From contig NZ_JADNRC010000004.1 in NCBI RefSeq assembly GCF_015594725.1, forward strand, positions 1 through 64,000: DNA of 64,000 nucleotides. The letters run 5' to 3'. Position 1 is the stretch's first letter, and each line of letters begins with the position of its first letter. The DNA comes from Flavobacterium sp. ALJ2. GTDB lineage: Bacteria > Bacteroidota > Bacteroidia > Flavobacteriales > Flavobacteriaceae. The notes beneath the pieces were generated by a model. It ran no database searches. It was given only the letters and a program-made list of their open reading frames with translations, and was not told where the DNA came from. The translations under genes were made by a program, and so were the position numbers. This document shows, piece after piece, positions 1 through 10,400 of the stretch.

Positions 1-1
1 T

Positions 2-1774
2 GATACCAAAATTGCCGTTGAGTTTAATGATATTACAATCAATACCGATTATCAGTTGATAAGCGGTGTTGTAGAGACAAGCTACAATCCAGATTGGGGT
101 AATGTAGTGGCTACAGACAATATTCTCGAAGATATTGAATCCTTAATAAACCTGATAAAAGAAGCTCTTCAAGAACAAACTCAAAGCGGAACAATTACAC
201 CCGAAAAAGCGGATGAAATTATAAAAGAAATTGCAAAACAAGAAGAAATTGCACAAAAAAGTAATGAAGAGATAAAACAAACGCAAGAGCAAATTAATAA
301 AGAAAAAGGAGAGAAAAAAGAACAAGAAACAACCCAGGAACAAAAAGATAAGTTAGAAACTGCAAAAACTGCAGTAAGCGATGCTCATGATAAACTACAA
401 GAAATAGCCAATAAACTTGGCGTAAAAGTTGGAAAGGGTAATAGAGAATCTGATGAATACTTCCAAGGGGTATTGCCTTTAGCTACTAATAACGGAACAT
501 TACAAATAAAACAAATAGATGGTAATGGCGTTTTTACATTTAAAACTACTGATACTAACTTCCTAGAAGCCTATAGCACAGTAGTCTCTGGAAAAAAATA
601 TACTTTTGTAATTACAACTTCTAATTCTACAAAAGAGGAATTAGAAAAGGCAAAAAGTATGGTTGACAATCCTGCAGAAGGGGTTGTTATTTACAATCAT
701 TATGACCTAAAAAACAATAAATTAGGATACAAAGTAAATTTTGCAAATAATTTCTTCAGTGGCATAAAACAACAAGATATTGAAGAGATTAAAGCCTTAT
801 ATGCCGAAGCGCTGAACAACACGCTGGACGAAGCCGAAAATGTAACCGACTGGGCAAGCGAAATCTTTAAAGTCACAACGCAAATCAATAGTGTTTTTCA
901 AGATTTGATGAACAAAATTGTTTTGCCAGAAGGCATTTGGAATCCTGCCGACAAAGATTTTGCTAGTAACAGATACAAAATGCAGGCTCTTGATGCAGGA
1001 GTAATTGATGGAGCTCTTGATGAAATTAAAAGCATACCATTATTAATAAGCATTGTCGTTGATTACACTACTAGTTCAAAAACTAGAGAAAAAATCAATC
1101 AAGCTTTCAGTGATTTTAGTTTCAAAGAAGCTATGAAAAGCTGGTACGAAGAACGAAAAGAACTTTATACAGGGCAATCTTTGCCAAAAATAGAACATCA
1201 AACTGGCAAAGATGTTGTTGCAGTGGGAACTCTTTTTGCAACAGGCGGTTTATCTGCTGTTGGCAAAACAGAAAAAGGACTTAGCTTTGTACAAGAGCTG
1301 GTTCAGGTAGTTAAGAAAAAGGGACTAACTGGTGTTGCTAAAATTTCTGCAAAACAGATAGATGATATTATTCTTAAATTTAAAGGAAAAATAAAATATG
1401 TACTTGAAGGAACTGGAGAATATTCGAAAGTAGGTGGGCATCATCCATTAGCAAAAAAAGCTTTTGAAGGAGCGACAGAATACGATTACAAAAAGGCTTT
1501 TAGTATTTCTGTAAATAAATTAGAAGACATCGGAGATATTGGAATCCATGCAAAAATAACAGGACAACAAAATAGTTTATATTCCGCTTGGAAAAAAGCT
1601 AACCCATTGAAAAAAATGAGTATCGAAGATATGGCTGATATAGAAATTAAAGCTATGGTAAATGCGGGTATTCCAGAAGATATAGCAACAGGATGGGTTA
1701 TAAAAGGACTAGAAGATATTAAAATAAAAGGCGTAACTGAAATAAAAAACATCCCTTGGAATGGGGTTAATTAA
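2..1774 (+). CDS. Polymorphic toxin-like protein, C-terminal part (5' end outside window)
   Basis: The frame is open from base 2, so the gene starts upstream; the first usable in-window start (TTG at 56) is internal. The visible 591 codons hold a coiled-coil segment rich in K, E and Q (roughly codons 40-135), an unrecognised middle region, a stretch resembling pre-toxin linkers, and a short C-terminal domain. That last domain begins near GGHHPLAKKAFEG and contains IHAKITGQQ. The HH pair followed by a later H resembles HNH/EndoVII-fold nuclease toxin tips of Rhs-type and other polymorphic toxins. A small acidic protein follows 12 bases downstream, as expected for an immunity gene. Seen: open frame, coiled coil, His motif, gene order. 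Inferred: nuclease toxin delivered to competitors. The delivery route cannot be told from this fragment. Confidence 0.6.
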   Translation, partial: DTKIAVEFNDITINTDYQLISGVVETSYNPDWGNVVATDNILEDIESLINLIKEALQEQTQSGTITPEKADEIIKEIAKQEEIAQKSNEEIKQTQEQINKEKGEKKEQETTQEQKDKLETAKTAVSDAHDKLQEIANKLGVKVGKGNRESDEYFQGVLPLATNNGTLQIKQIDGNGVFTFKTTDTNFLEAYSTVVSGKKYTFVITTSNSTKEELEKAKSMVDNPAEGVVIYNHYDLKNNKLGYKVNFANNFFSGIKQQDIEEIKALYAEALNNTLDEAENVTDWASEIFKVTTQINSVFQDLMNKIVLPEGIWNPADKDFASNRYKMQALDAGVIDGALDEIKSIPLLISIVVDYTTSSKTREKINQAFSDFSFKEAMKSWYEERKELYTGQSLPKIEHQTGKDVVAVGTLFATGGLSAVGKTEKGLSFVQELVQVVKKKGLTGVAKISAKQIDDIILKFKGKIKYVLEGTGEYSKVGGHHPLAKKAFEGATEYDYKKAFSISVNKLEDIGDIGIHAKITGQQNSLYSAWKKANPLKKMSIEDMADIEIKAMVNAGIPEDIATGWVIKGLEDIKIKGVTEIKNIPWNGVN

Positions 1775-1786
1775 AAATGAAATTAT

Positions 1787-2152
1787 ATGAAGACAAATCA
1801 AGAAATTTTAGATAATTATGGTAAGTTAGTTGTAAATGAAATAATCGACAGACAATATAAAGGTGTTTCAAAAGCAATTTTTCAAGGTTTAAAAAACCCT
1901 ACTATGCAACGATACAATAAAATATTTGATAAGTTGAATCAAGAAGAAAAAGAATTACTAAAAAGTTTTATCTATGAAAATACTAATTCTTTAGTATTTG
2001 ATTTTCTAAGAATTTTTGAAGAAAATGACGAATATAAATTAGTCTATGAAGAAGAAGGAAAACAAGTAAATCTAGTTGAGATTAGTGAAATGCTAAAAGC
2101 AGAACCTATTATAGAAAATGGGTGGATAGAGCGATTTAGCATTGAAAAATAA
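1787..2152 (+). CDS. Probable immunity protein of the upstream toxin
   Basis: This 121-residue protein has no signal peptide or membrane segment, so it should be cytoplasmic. It is acidic and predicted mostly helical, with many E and D residues towards the C-terminus. It starts 12 bases after the toxin-like gene's stop and lies on the same strand, so the two are very probably co-transcribed. Size, acidity and position are those of immunity proteins that bind the toxin tip of polymorphic toxins. I do not recognise a specific Imm family. The function is inferred from context; it could also be an unrelated small protein. Confidence 0.55.
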   Translation: MKTNQEILDNYGKLVVNEIIDRQYKGVSKAIFQGLKNPTMQRYNKIFDKLNQEEKELLKSFIYENTNSLVFDFLRIFEENDEYKLVYEEEGKQVNLVEISEMLKAEPIIENGWIERFSIEK

Positions 2153-2241
2153 AGATATAATTTGTAGAAAATAGATATGAACTAAGTTTAGATTTAATTA
2201 ATATAAAAAAAGAAATGTTGCTATTTTGTACAGTGTAAAAA

Positions 2242-2718
2242 TTATTTTGTTTCGGCTTCTAGTTCTTTTACCTTTTCATATACCATATTGCTTTCGTAGC
2301 CTCTACGTAGTATATAATCGCAAAATTTCTTGCGTTTTTTAAGTTGATTATTTTCTTGTATACCATCCCAACATTTTTGGGTTAACTTTTCAAATGTTTC
2401 AATATATTCTTCCGTACTAATTCCTGCAAGAGCAAGATTAATATTGGTAGAAGTAATATGGCGTGCTTTGAGCTCGTTTACGATTCTTATTTTTCCCCAT
2501 TGCTTTATTCTATGTTTTCCTTGGGCAAAACTACAGGCAAAGCGGGTTTCATTAAGGAAATTGTCTGTAATAAGTTGTACAACAATAGCGTCTATTTCGT
2601 CTGAAGTCATTTTTAAGCTATATAATTTTGATACAACTTCATCATGGCAGCGTTCTTGATAAGCACAAAAATGCTCTAATTTTCGCAAAGCTTCTTTGGG
2701 AGTACAATCTGATTTCAT
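2242..2718 (-). CDS. recX: Regulatory protein RecX
   Basis: This 158-residue helical protein has the RecX layout of tandem three-helix repeats. An N-terminal ALRKLEHFCAYQERCHDEV segment is followed by blocks around DNFLNETRFACSFAQGKHR, KWGKIRI-like and ILRRGYE. RecX proteins bind RecA filaments and limit recombinase activity. The gene stands alone, convergent with the toxin/immunity pair, and is not next to recA here. The ATG at 2718 lies about 35 bases downstream of a TAnnTTTG element, which supports this start. Family assignment is firm from the sequence pattern. Confidence 0.88.
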   Translation of the reverse strand: MKSDCTPKEALRKLEHFCAYQERCHDEVVSKLYSLKMTSDEIDAIVVQLITDNFLNETRFACSFAQGKHRIKQWGKIRIVNELKARHITSTNINLALAGISTEEYIETFEKLTQKCWDGIQENNQLKKRKKFCDYILRRGYESNMVYEKVKELEAETK

Positions 2719-2752
2719 ACAGTCTATTGTAGTTTTAATATTGAATAATAAA

Positions 2753-2760
2753 CAAATGTA
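2753..2760 (-). promoter_or_regulatory. -7 element upstream of recX
   Basis: Read on the minus strand this is TACATTTG, a match to the Bacteroidota TAnnTTTG element, 34 bases before the recX ATG. I see no TTG at the usual -33 distance. Confidence 0.45.
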
Positions 2761-3037
2761 AAGCTTTAATTTTTTTGTCTAAAGCCTGTTTTGCTTTGAA
2801 ATCCTATTTTGGAATAATTTGCTTAAAAACGCACGGTTAAATTGAATTATAAGGTATTGTAGGTTAGTTTGTTAAAAAAGCAATAAGAATGTAATTATAG
2901 CCGATGTAATGCATTATAATATGAATAATATTACAATAAGGTTTGGTTTTTTTTTATTATATTTAATAAAGTATTTTATAATCGTCTTTGCCCTAGGATG
3001 TTATGGAATTTTAATTCTCCTTTAGAGAAAAGGATAT

Positions 3038-3066
3038 AATGCTAATTAATTTATTCAATTAGCATT
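3038..3066. repeat. Perfect 10-bp inverted repeat with following T-run
   Basis: AATGCTAATT (3038-3047) pairs with AATTAGCATT (3057-3066) across a 9-base loop and is followed a few bases later by TCTTTTT. It resembles a weak terminator or attenuator on the + strand, in the leader of the gene at 3140. There is no + strand gene immediately upstream for it to terminate. Confidence 0.45.
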
Positions 3067-3139
3067 GTCGTCTTTTTAATACCGCTCGTTAACATCACAA
3101 AGAGTTTGTTCATTTTTTTATCATTAAACCTACTATAAC

Positions 3140-6100
3140 ATGAGACTAAAATTATCTTTGTTTTCCGTTTTTATTAGTATGTATTCATGGTCTCAGACCA
3201 CAGACACATTTACAACAAGTGGTACATTTACCGTTCCTGCTGGTATTACTAGTATTACCGCTAAGGCTTGGGGTGGAGGTGGGTCTGGAGGTGGAGCCAG
3301 TGGTGCTGGTTTACTTGCAGGAAGAGGTGCTGCCGGAGGAGGAGGAGGAGCTTATGTAAGCTCTGTACTTACAGTTACTCCCGGAGCAGTTTTGAGTGTG
3401 GTTGTTGCAGGCCAGACATCCGGTACAACAGGAGCAAATGGTACAGCAGGAGGTAATTCTACAATTACAGGTTTTGAAGCTTCATTTTTGGCAGTCGGAG
3501 GATCAGGAGGAGGTGCTAATAATACAGGAACTGCACCAGGTGCGACAGCAGGTGGTACAGTTGCAGCGTCGGCAGGAACAATCAAGATAGCTGGTGTTGC
3601 AGGAGGTGCAGGTAATTCAGCATTATTATCATTAGGTCTTTTCTCAGGAGCTGGAGGAGCTGGCGGAAATTCGGGAGGTGCCGGAGGAGGTGCTAATTCA
3701 AGTCTGATTTTGGGAACTGCGCCGGGAAATATAGGTACTGCCCCTGGTGGAGGTGGAAGTGGAGCAATAAATTCTGCATTAGGGGTAGCTCAAATTGGAG
3801 GTACAGGAGGAGCAGGTGAAGTATCGATTATTTATACTTGTCCAACTTATAATATTACAGGTACTAGCGCAACAAATGTTTGTGTTCCAGCTACTACATC
3901 TACAGTAACATTAACCTCAAGTGCATTATTATTACCTGTAGGTAATTATACAGTAACGTATGACAGAAGTAGTCCTAGCGCTACAGGGCTAACCGGAAGT
4001 ATGACTGTTAGTACTGCAGGAACAGGTACATTTGTAGCAACTGGGCTTACGACTGCAGGTTCTAGCACTATTTCAGTTACTGGTATTGCTTCAGGGACAT
4101 GTTCTTCTTCTTTTAGTGCTAATAATACGGTTACTATAACAGTGTCGCCAGCTACAGTTGGAGGAACTGTAAATGGAGGAACTACTATTTGTTCTGGAAA
4201 CACGAGCGGATTGCTAACATTGTCAGGACATACTGGATCTGTTGTTAAATGGCAGTATGCTGTAAGTCCTTTTTCTTCATGGAATGATATAACAAATACT
4301 AGTACTACTTATACTTCTGGCGCATTAACTGCAACTACACAATTTAGAGCAGTTGTTCAGAGTGGAGCTTGTTCTTCGGCTACTTCTGCAGTAACTACTG
4401 TAACAGTAAATGCTCTGCCAACAATAACCTTAGCAGCTTCAGCGACAAATGTTTGTTTTAATGCAAGTACCCAAAATACAACTTTAGCTTATAGTGCTAC
4501 TACAGGAACTCCAACTACCTATAGTGTTGTTTGGAACACTTCACCTAGCAATAGTTTTACAGCGATTACAAATGCGTCTTTATCAGCAAGCCCTCTTACA
4601 ATTGCAGTTCCTGCAGGTACTGCTGGAGGAACTTATACTGGTACTTTGACAGTTAAAAATGCAAACGGATGTGTTAGCGCAGGATCGGTTTTTACTATAA
4701 CTATTAATGCTTCGCCTGCAATTACTACAACAGGAACAGTAGCTAGCGTTTGCACAAGTACAAGCTCGCAAAATGCAACACTAGTCTATACAGCAACAGG
4801 AGGTGCCCCCACAGGGTATAGCATCGATTGGAGCGCAACGGCAAATGCAAATTTATTGGCAGATCAACTTAATACTTCTTTCGCTTTTTCGCAAACTGGA
4901 GGCAGCATAAATACAATTGTTGTGCCTGCAAATGCTTTGGCAGGGACTTATTCTGGGGTAATGACAATTACGAATGGAAATTGTAATACAACTCAGGCTG
5001 TATCTATAACGATTAATACTACACCTACTGCTCCAATAATAGGATTGATTACACCTCCAACTTGTACTGTTCCATTTGGGAGCGTTGCTCTAAGTAGTTT
5101 GCCTTCTGGTAATTGGACAATAATAACTAATCCAGTCACTGTTACTACATCAGGTTCTGGAACGAGTACAGTTATTACAAATCTAGCGCCAAATACATAT
5201 ACTTTTATAGTAAGTAATTCGGTAACAAGCTGTACTTCTCCAGCTTCACTACCAGCTACTGTTGCAAGTTTAATTACCAATTATTGGAATGGCTCTGGAT
5301 GGACAAATGGGACTCCAAATATAAATCAGAATATTGTTTTTACAGGAAATTTCACTTCTTTAACTGGAACAGCAGGAGATATAAATGGATGTTCTTGTCA
5401 GGTAAACTCAGGGGTTAAAGTTGTATTTAACTCAGACGCTACTTTGTCTATTATAAATGCTGTTAATGTTAGCACGAATACGGGAACTAGCCTAACTTTT
5501 ATGAATAATGCAAGTTTGCTGCAAACGAATAATGTTTCTAATTCAGGGAATATTATTTACAACCGAACAACAACAGCAATGAATGCATTAGATTATACGT
5601 ATTGGTCTTCCCCAGTATCTGGACAGACTTTTAATTTATTATCGCCAAATTCAGATCCAAATAAGTTATATTCATACAATAACGGTTGGGTAGCTGAGTT
5701 GGCAACTAATATCATGACAGTAGGCAAAGGATATCTTATTAGAGTTCCAAAGGCAGGTACATGGCCAAATGGTGAAATAGTTAGCTATCCTTATTCTCAG
5801 CCTGTTTCGTTTACTGGAATTCCAAATAATGGAAATATAACAGGTCAGGCAATTACAATATTAGATGAGCCTTATTTAATTGGCAATCCATATCCTTCGG
5901 CAATGGATGCAAAAGCATTTCTAACAGCAAATAATCTTATTTTAGAAGGGACATTGTATTTATGGACACACAATACTCCCATTGCAGATAATGGAAATTT
6001 AGGTTTTCTGTATAGTGCAAATGACTATGCAGTTTATAATTTTACAGGAGGAACAGCAACTTCAGCAGCATTAAATCCAGGAGTTAATAATTCGGTTCCC

Positions 6101-6919
6101 TTAGGTCAAATTGCTTCAGGGCAGTCTTTTTTTGCTAAAAGCATAGCTTCAAGCGGGACAATTGTTTTTAATAATAATATGAGAATAGCCGGAAATAATG
6201 CTCAGTTTTTTAAACCTGCAAAAGAAGCCAAAGAAGCTTTAGTTGAAGAAGGACGTATATGGCTAAATTTAACAAATGCGAATGGTTTTTTTAAGCAAGT
6301 ACTTATAGGTTATGTTGATGGAGCGACAAATGAGTATGATAACAAATACGATGGATCCAAATTTGATGTGGAACAAATGGCAGATTTGTATAGTGTAATT
6401 TCAGATAAAAAATTTATAATTCAGGGGCGTGCATTACCTTTTGATGTTAGCGATATAGTGCCGTTGGGGTATAGCTCAGCAATCATTGGTAATTATACTA
6501 TTGCAATTGATCATTTAGATGGATTGTTGATTAATCAAGAGGTATATCTCGAAGATAAAGTAACTAATACAATACATAATTTGTATAATGGAGGATATAC
6601 ATTTGCTACAAAAGAGGGAGTTTTCGAGGATAGATTTGTATTGCGATACACTAATAAAACTTTGGGGACTGATGAATTTGATGCTTCTAAAAATTTGATA
6701 TTAGTTGCTGTTGAAAATAAAGAAATTAAAATTAGTGCATATAATCAAACTATAGATAAAGTATTTATATATGATATGTTGGGTAAATTGATATATAAAA
6801 AAGAAGCAATTGAGTCCCCAAAATTAATTATAGAAAATTTAAAATCAAGTAATCAGGTTTTAGTGGTAAAAGTAATTTTAGATAATAAATATGTTGAAAC
6901 AAAAAAAGTGATTTACTAA
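3140..6919 (+). CDS. Giant secreted adhesin-like protein with T9SS C-terminal sorting domain
   Basis: This 1259-residue protein begins with a signal peptide ending near residue 19 (hydrophobic core, then SWSQ). Residues about 40-225 are extremely glycine-rich. Residues about 235-700 form Ser/Thr-rich beta-sandwich-like repeats with recurring Cys and TVTVN-type strands. Residues about 714-1259 are a conserved half seen again in the next gene (DYTYWSSPV, LIGNPYPSAMDA, GRALPF motifs). The last ~75 residues (IKISAYNQTIDKVFIYDMLGK and onward to the end) form a T9SS sorting domain, most like the ChiA/type C class. Expected route: Sec export, then the T9SS to the surface or medium. Its role is unknown; adhesion or matrix is an inference from composition. 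A strong terminator follows. Confidence 0.8.
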   Translation: MRLKLSLFSVFISMYSWSQTTDTFTTSGTFTVPAGITSITAKAWGGGGSGGGASGAGLLAGRGAAGGGGGAYVSSVLTVTPGAVLSVVVAGQTSGTTGANGTAGGNSTITGFEASFLAVGGSGGGANNTGTAPGATAGGTVAASAGTIKIAGVAGGAGNSALLSLGLFSGAGGAGGNSGGAGGGANSSLILGTAPGNIGTAPGGGGSGAINSALGVAQIGGTGGAGEVSIIYTCPTYNITGTSATNVCVPATTSTVTLTSSALLLPVGNYTVTYDRSSPSATGLTGSMTVSTAGTGTFVATGLTTAGSSTISVTGIASGTCSSSFSANNTVTITVSPATVGGTVNGGTTICSGNTSGLLTLSGHTGSVVKWQYAVSPFSSWNDITNTSTTYTSGALTATTQFRAVVQSGACSSATSAVTTVTVNALPTITLAASATNVCFNASTQNTTLAYSATTGTPTTYSVVWNTSPSNSFTAITNASLSASPLTIAVPAGTAGGTYTGTLTVKNANGCVSAGSVFTITINASPAITTTGTVASVCTSTSSQNATLVYTATGGAPTGYSIDWSATANANLLADQLNTSFAFSQTGGSINTIVVPANALAGTYSGVMTITNGNCNTTQAVSITINTTPTAPIIGLITPPTCTVPFGSVALSSLPSGNWTIITNPVTVTTSGSGTSTVITNLAPNTYTFIVSNSVTSCTSPASLPATVASLITNYWNGSGWTNGTPNINQNIVFTGNFTSLTGTAGDINGCSCQVNSGVKVVFNSDATLSIINAVNVSTNTGTSLTFMNNASLLQTNNVSNSGNIIYNRTTTAMNALDYTYWSSPVSGQTFNLLSPNSDPNKLYSYNNGWVAELATNIMTVGKGYLIRVPKAGTWPNGEIVSYPYSQPVSFTGIPNNGNITGQAITILDEPYLIGNPYPSAMDAKAFLTANNLILEGTLYLWTHNTPIADNGNLGFLYSANDYAVYNFTGGTATSAALNPGVNNSVPLGQIASGQSFFAKSIASSGTIVFNNNMRIAGNNAQFFKPAKEAKEALVEEGRIWLNLTNANGFFKQVLIGYVDGATNEYDNKYDGSKFDVEQMADLYSVISDKKFIIQGRALPFDVSDIVPLGYSSAIIGNYTIAIDHLDGLLINQEVYLEDKVTNTIHNLYNGGYTFATKEGVFEDRFVLRYTNKTLGTDEFDASKNLILVAVENKEIKISAYNQTIDKVFIYDMLGKLIYKKEAIESPKLIIENLKSSNQVLVVKVILDNKYVETKKVIY

Positions 6920-6995
6920 ACAGATTTTATAAACCATTTGCTTTTTAATCGTTTAAGAGTGTGATATAAATTTGTTTTCTTCTTTTTAAGCATTG

Positions 6996-7040
6996 CCTAC
7001 TTTTAATAGTTACGTCCATATCTATTAAAAGTAGGTTTTT
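6996..7040 (+). terminator. Rho-independent terminator after the first giant gene
   Basis: A perfect 14-base stem (CCTACTTTTAATAG 6996-7009 with its complement at 7022-7035) has a 12-base loop and is followed by TTTTT. It lies 77 bases after the stop codon at 6919. Confidence 0.8.
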
Positions 7041-7120
7041 GCTTTATAAACAAATATTTTATTGTAAAAATTAGGTATTTAAACGATTATATAGGTAGAA
7101 TAACGAAAATTTGTTTTCCA

Positions 7121-7151
7121 AAAAAAAATCTCTTGTAAGAGGTTTTTTTTT
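7121..7151. terminator. Second, bidirectional-looking terminator hairpin
   Basis: An A-run, TCTCTT, a GTA loop, AAGAGG and a T-run form a hairpin with U-tracts on both strands. It lies between two + strand genes, downstream of the first terminator. Confidence 0.6.
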
Positions 7152-7483
7152 GTGCTTTATTTGGTGTGAATTTGTTAAAATTAACAGTTTTTAAGGTTTA
7201 ATTCCCTGTTAATTAGCCTTTTGGTGAGTTTTAAAAATCCTTGAATTTGTGTAAAATGACTTGATATAAAATCATTTGAAAGTAAAAACCGACAACGTGT
7301 TGGGTTTATTTTTTGAAATGCAATGAAAAGAAAAAATAGAAAAATAATAGATACTGATTTACTGATTGTTATTGAAAAATTTTAAGCAATAAATTGTTAA
7401 AATAAGATTGCTAATAACGGTCAATAAAATGATTGACAAAGAAATACCATACCAAACCATTTTTATAATTATAAACCATACTC

Positions 7484-10400
7484 ATGGATAAAAAAATACT
7501 ATTAAGCATTGTGCTATTCTTTACTTTTTTAATTAATTATGGGCAATGTACTTATCCAATTTCTGGGACATCACAATTAGGAACAGATTTGTTCTTTTGT
7601 ATTGATAATAATACTCAAACTTTTACTAGAGGATCTTTTACAGCAATGCAGTATGTTAGTGTTAATGTTGTTAAGGGGTTTAAGTATACTTTTTCTGTGC
7701 CAAATATTTGGAACACAGCAGGAAATGACGTTGAATATTTGGGATTGTTTAACGATGCCGTTGGGAATTCTATTTTAGCACAAAATAGTACAGCAAATGG
7801 GGCTAGTGTAACATGGGAGGCGACCTTTTCTGGAAAAATCAGGGTTTTGTTATTAAGAAATAACGGTTGTTCAACTACACCAGATGCCACGGCAACAACC
7901 CTTACCCTTAGTTTGAATTCGATTGGAAATAAATTGGACTCACCAGATGCGGAAGGCTTAAATACATGGAGAGGGCATATTTATAATTATGCAGGTGGAG
8001 GTTCACCTGGAAACTTTCCGTCACCAACAATGGTAACAGCAGATGTAAATCCTTTTTTTAATGCAGATTATGTAGGGTATTATGATATTGCTTCAGATGC
8101 AATAAATGAAATTTTCATAGCTAATGCAGCTTGTTTTCCAGTATTTTCAGATGGGAATAAACGTGCGGAGATTTACACGGAAACTTTCGCAGTTCGGTAT
8201 CGGATGAATTCAAAAAAAGCAGCGGGATGTTATCTGGCTACTTTTGCAGGAGATGATGGAGTTCGCTTATATGTTGATGGTGTAAAAGTTTTTGATGAAT
8301 GGAAAGAACAGGCAGGGCTTGCTTATAATAGTGTTATGATTTATTTGTCTGGGGACAGTCATCTCGTACTTGATTATTATGAAAATGCGGGAGGTAATAT
8401 AGTTACTTTTAGTTTAGTTCCTTTTGATGGTAGTACAAATAAAATTACTGCACCTACAACGACAACTGTATGTGGTGGAATAACTCCTGGGACTATTGTT
8501 GGGTCTAATTATTCGTATAATGGAGCAACAGTTAATCCTACGATTAAGTTTCAATGGCAATATTCATCATCGGCTACTGGTCCATGGACAGATGCAACAA
8601 CAGGAGTAGGATTTGCCTCAAGAGATTATACGCCTGCTGCAATTACTGAGTCGACAATAAATACAACTTACTACAGACGTAGAGTATCTCCTGTTTCAAA
8701 TTCAGCATGTTATAGTGATAGTACACCTATTTCTATTACAACAAATCCTAAACCTGTAATTGCAGACATGACAGCTTCATCTTGTAGCGGATCTGCATTT
8801 ACTGTTATTCCAACAGATGGTATCAATGGAGTTGTGCCTGCTGGAACCATATATACTTGGTCAGCTCCAACTGTTCCAGCTACTGTAAGTGGATTTGCGT
8901 CTAGTGGAAGTAATCAAACAAGCATAACAGGAACATTAACATTGACCAACGGAACCGTAACGCCACAAAACGTTACATATACTGTTACAGCCACAAAAGG
9001 AAGTTGTACAAGTACGTTTAAAGTAATTGTTACTGTATATCCTGCAAGTATTGCGGGTACAATTTCTGGTGGTACTGCAATTTGTGCAGGAACAAATAGT
9101 ACCCTTTTAACATTAAGTGGGAGTATAGGAAGTGTTCTTAGATGGGAATCTTCTACAGATAATTTTGTTTCGGTAATTACGCCTATCACCAATGCGGGAA
9201 CAATATATACAGCAGTGAACCTTACTACGACAACCTCGTATCGAGCAATAGTACAAAGTGGAAATTGTGCTGTTGTTACTTCTGCGATTGGAACAATAAC
9301 AACTAAAAATCCCATTGCTACTGGTGCTACAATTTGTCAAGGAGGCTCAGGTTCTCTTACAGCATCAGGCTCTTGTACAGCTGTTGTTCAAACACCAATA
9401 ACTGCCTCAGGGACAGGAGGGATATCGAATAGTACAAGTTATGGAAATACTGCAAATACAAATATTTCTATAAATTTTCCTGTATTGCCAGTTGGAGCTG
9501 TGGTTGTTAGTACAAATGTTACGATAAGTTTTAATACAAATGGTAATTCGTATTTGAGAGAATTACGTGTTAGAGCGATACCTCCTGCTGCAGCAGGAGT
9601 AATGCAAGATGATTTAGCTCCAGGAGGTACTCTTACTCAGGGTAGTATTATAAATGGGCCTTTAGGAATATGGGGTACTGGAAATCCTGCGGGGAATTGG
9701 ACATTTGCATTTAGAGAAGACTATTTAGATTATGCAAATCCAGATGCAAATATTACAAATATTACAATTACGGTTAATTATGCTTTACCAGGAACATTAG
9801 ATTGGTATACAGTTGCATCTGGAGGTACAAAAATAGGTTCCGGATCTTCATTTAACCCAGTTGGTGTAGCTAATTCAGGATTGTTAAATACCAATACGGC
9901 AGGTATATTCCCATACTATGTAGCCTGTTCTAATGATGCAAATTGTAGAACACGTGTTGATTATATTATAAATCCATTACCAACAACTCCAGTAGTAGGA
10001 GCAGTTATTCATCCTACTTGTATTATCACTACAGGGAGCGTTACCTTGAACGGTTTACTAGTTGGTGGTACTCTAAAACAAACTGGGACAGTAATTCAAA
10101 ATTATTCAATTACAACATCATCAATGACGGTTCCATTGCTTGTATCAGGAACATATCAGTTTGCAGTAGATAATGGTACATGTCCCTCGACAGCAACAGC
10201 TGTAATAACGATTAATGCACAACCAGCAGTAGCGATTTATACGACTGGTGGATGGAGTTCTACTCCTGCAATCGAAAAGAGTATTGTTTTTGCAAACAAT
10301 TATAATTCAGAAATGAAAGGAGTTGGTGCTGCAGGAAATTTAGAAGGCTGCTCTTGTACAGTAAATTCTGGAGTTAATGTTATAATAAATTCTGGAGCTA

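Larger units (their letters stand above)
2719..3139. other. Intergenic region, recX to giant secreted protein
   Basis: This 421-base AT-rich spacer between divergent genes holds the recX -7 element (2753-2760) and a perfect 10-base inverted repeat at 3038-3066. There is no open frame with coding character. A promoter for the gene at 3140 must be here, but I cannot place it confidently. Confidence 0.6.
6920..7483. other. Intergenic region between the two giant paralogues
   Basis: This 564-base spacer carries two terminators (6996-7040, 7121-7151). Further on there is a short hairpin around AAACC..GGTTT near 7287-7308 and an inverted repeat GTCAAT-N6-ATTGAC at 7420-7437 just upstream of the second gene. 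No coding frame is visible. A promoter for the 7484 gene is expected in its right half but could not be assigned. Confidence 0.55.

Noticed and set aside
3352..9340. Several long antisense and alternative frames within the two giant secreted-protein genes
   Set aside because: They arise from the Thr/Ser/Gly/Val-rich coding sequence, whose complement has few stop codons; none has start signals or domains.
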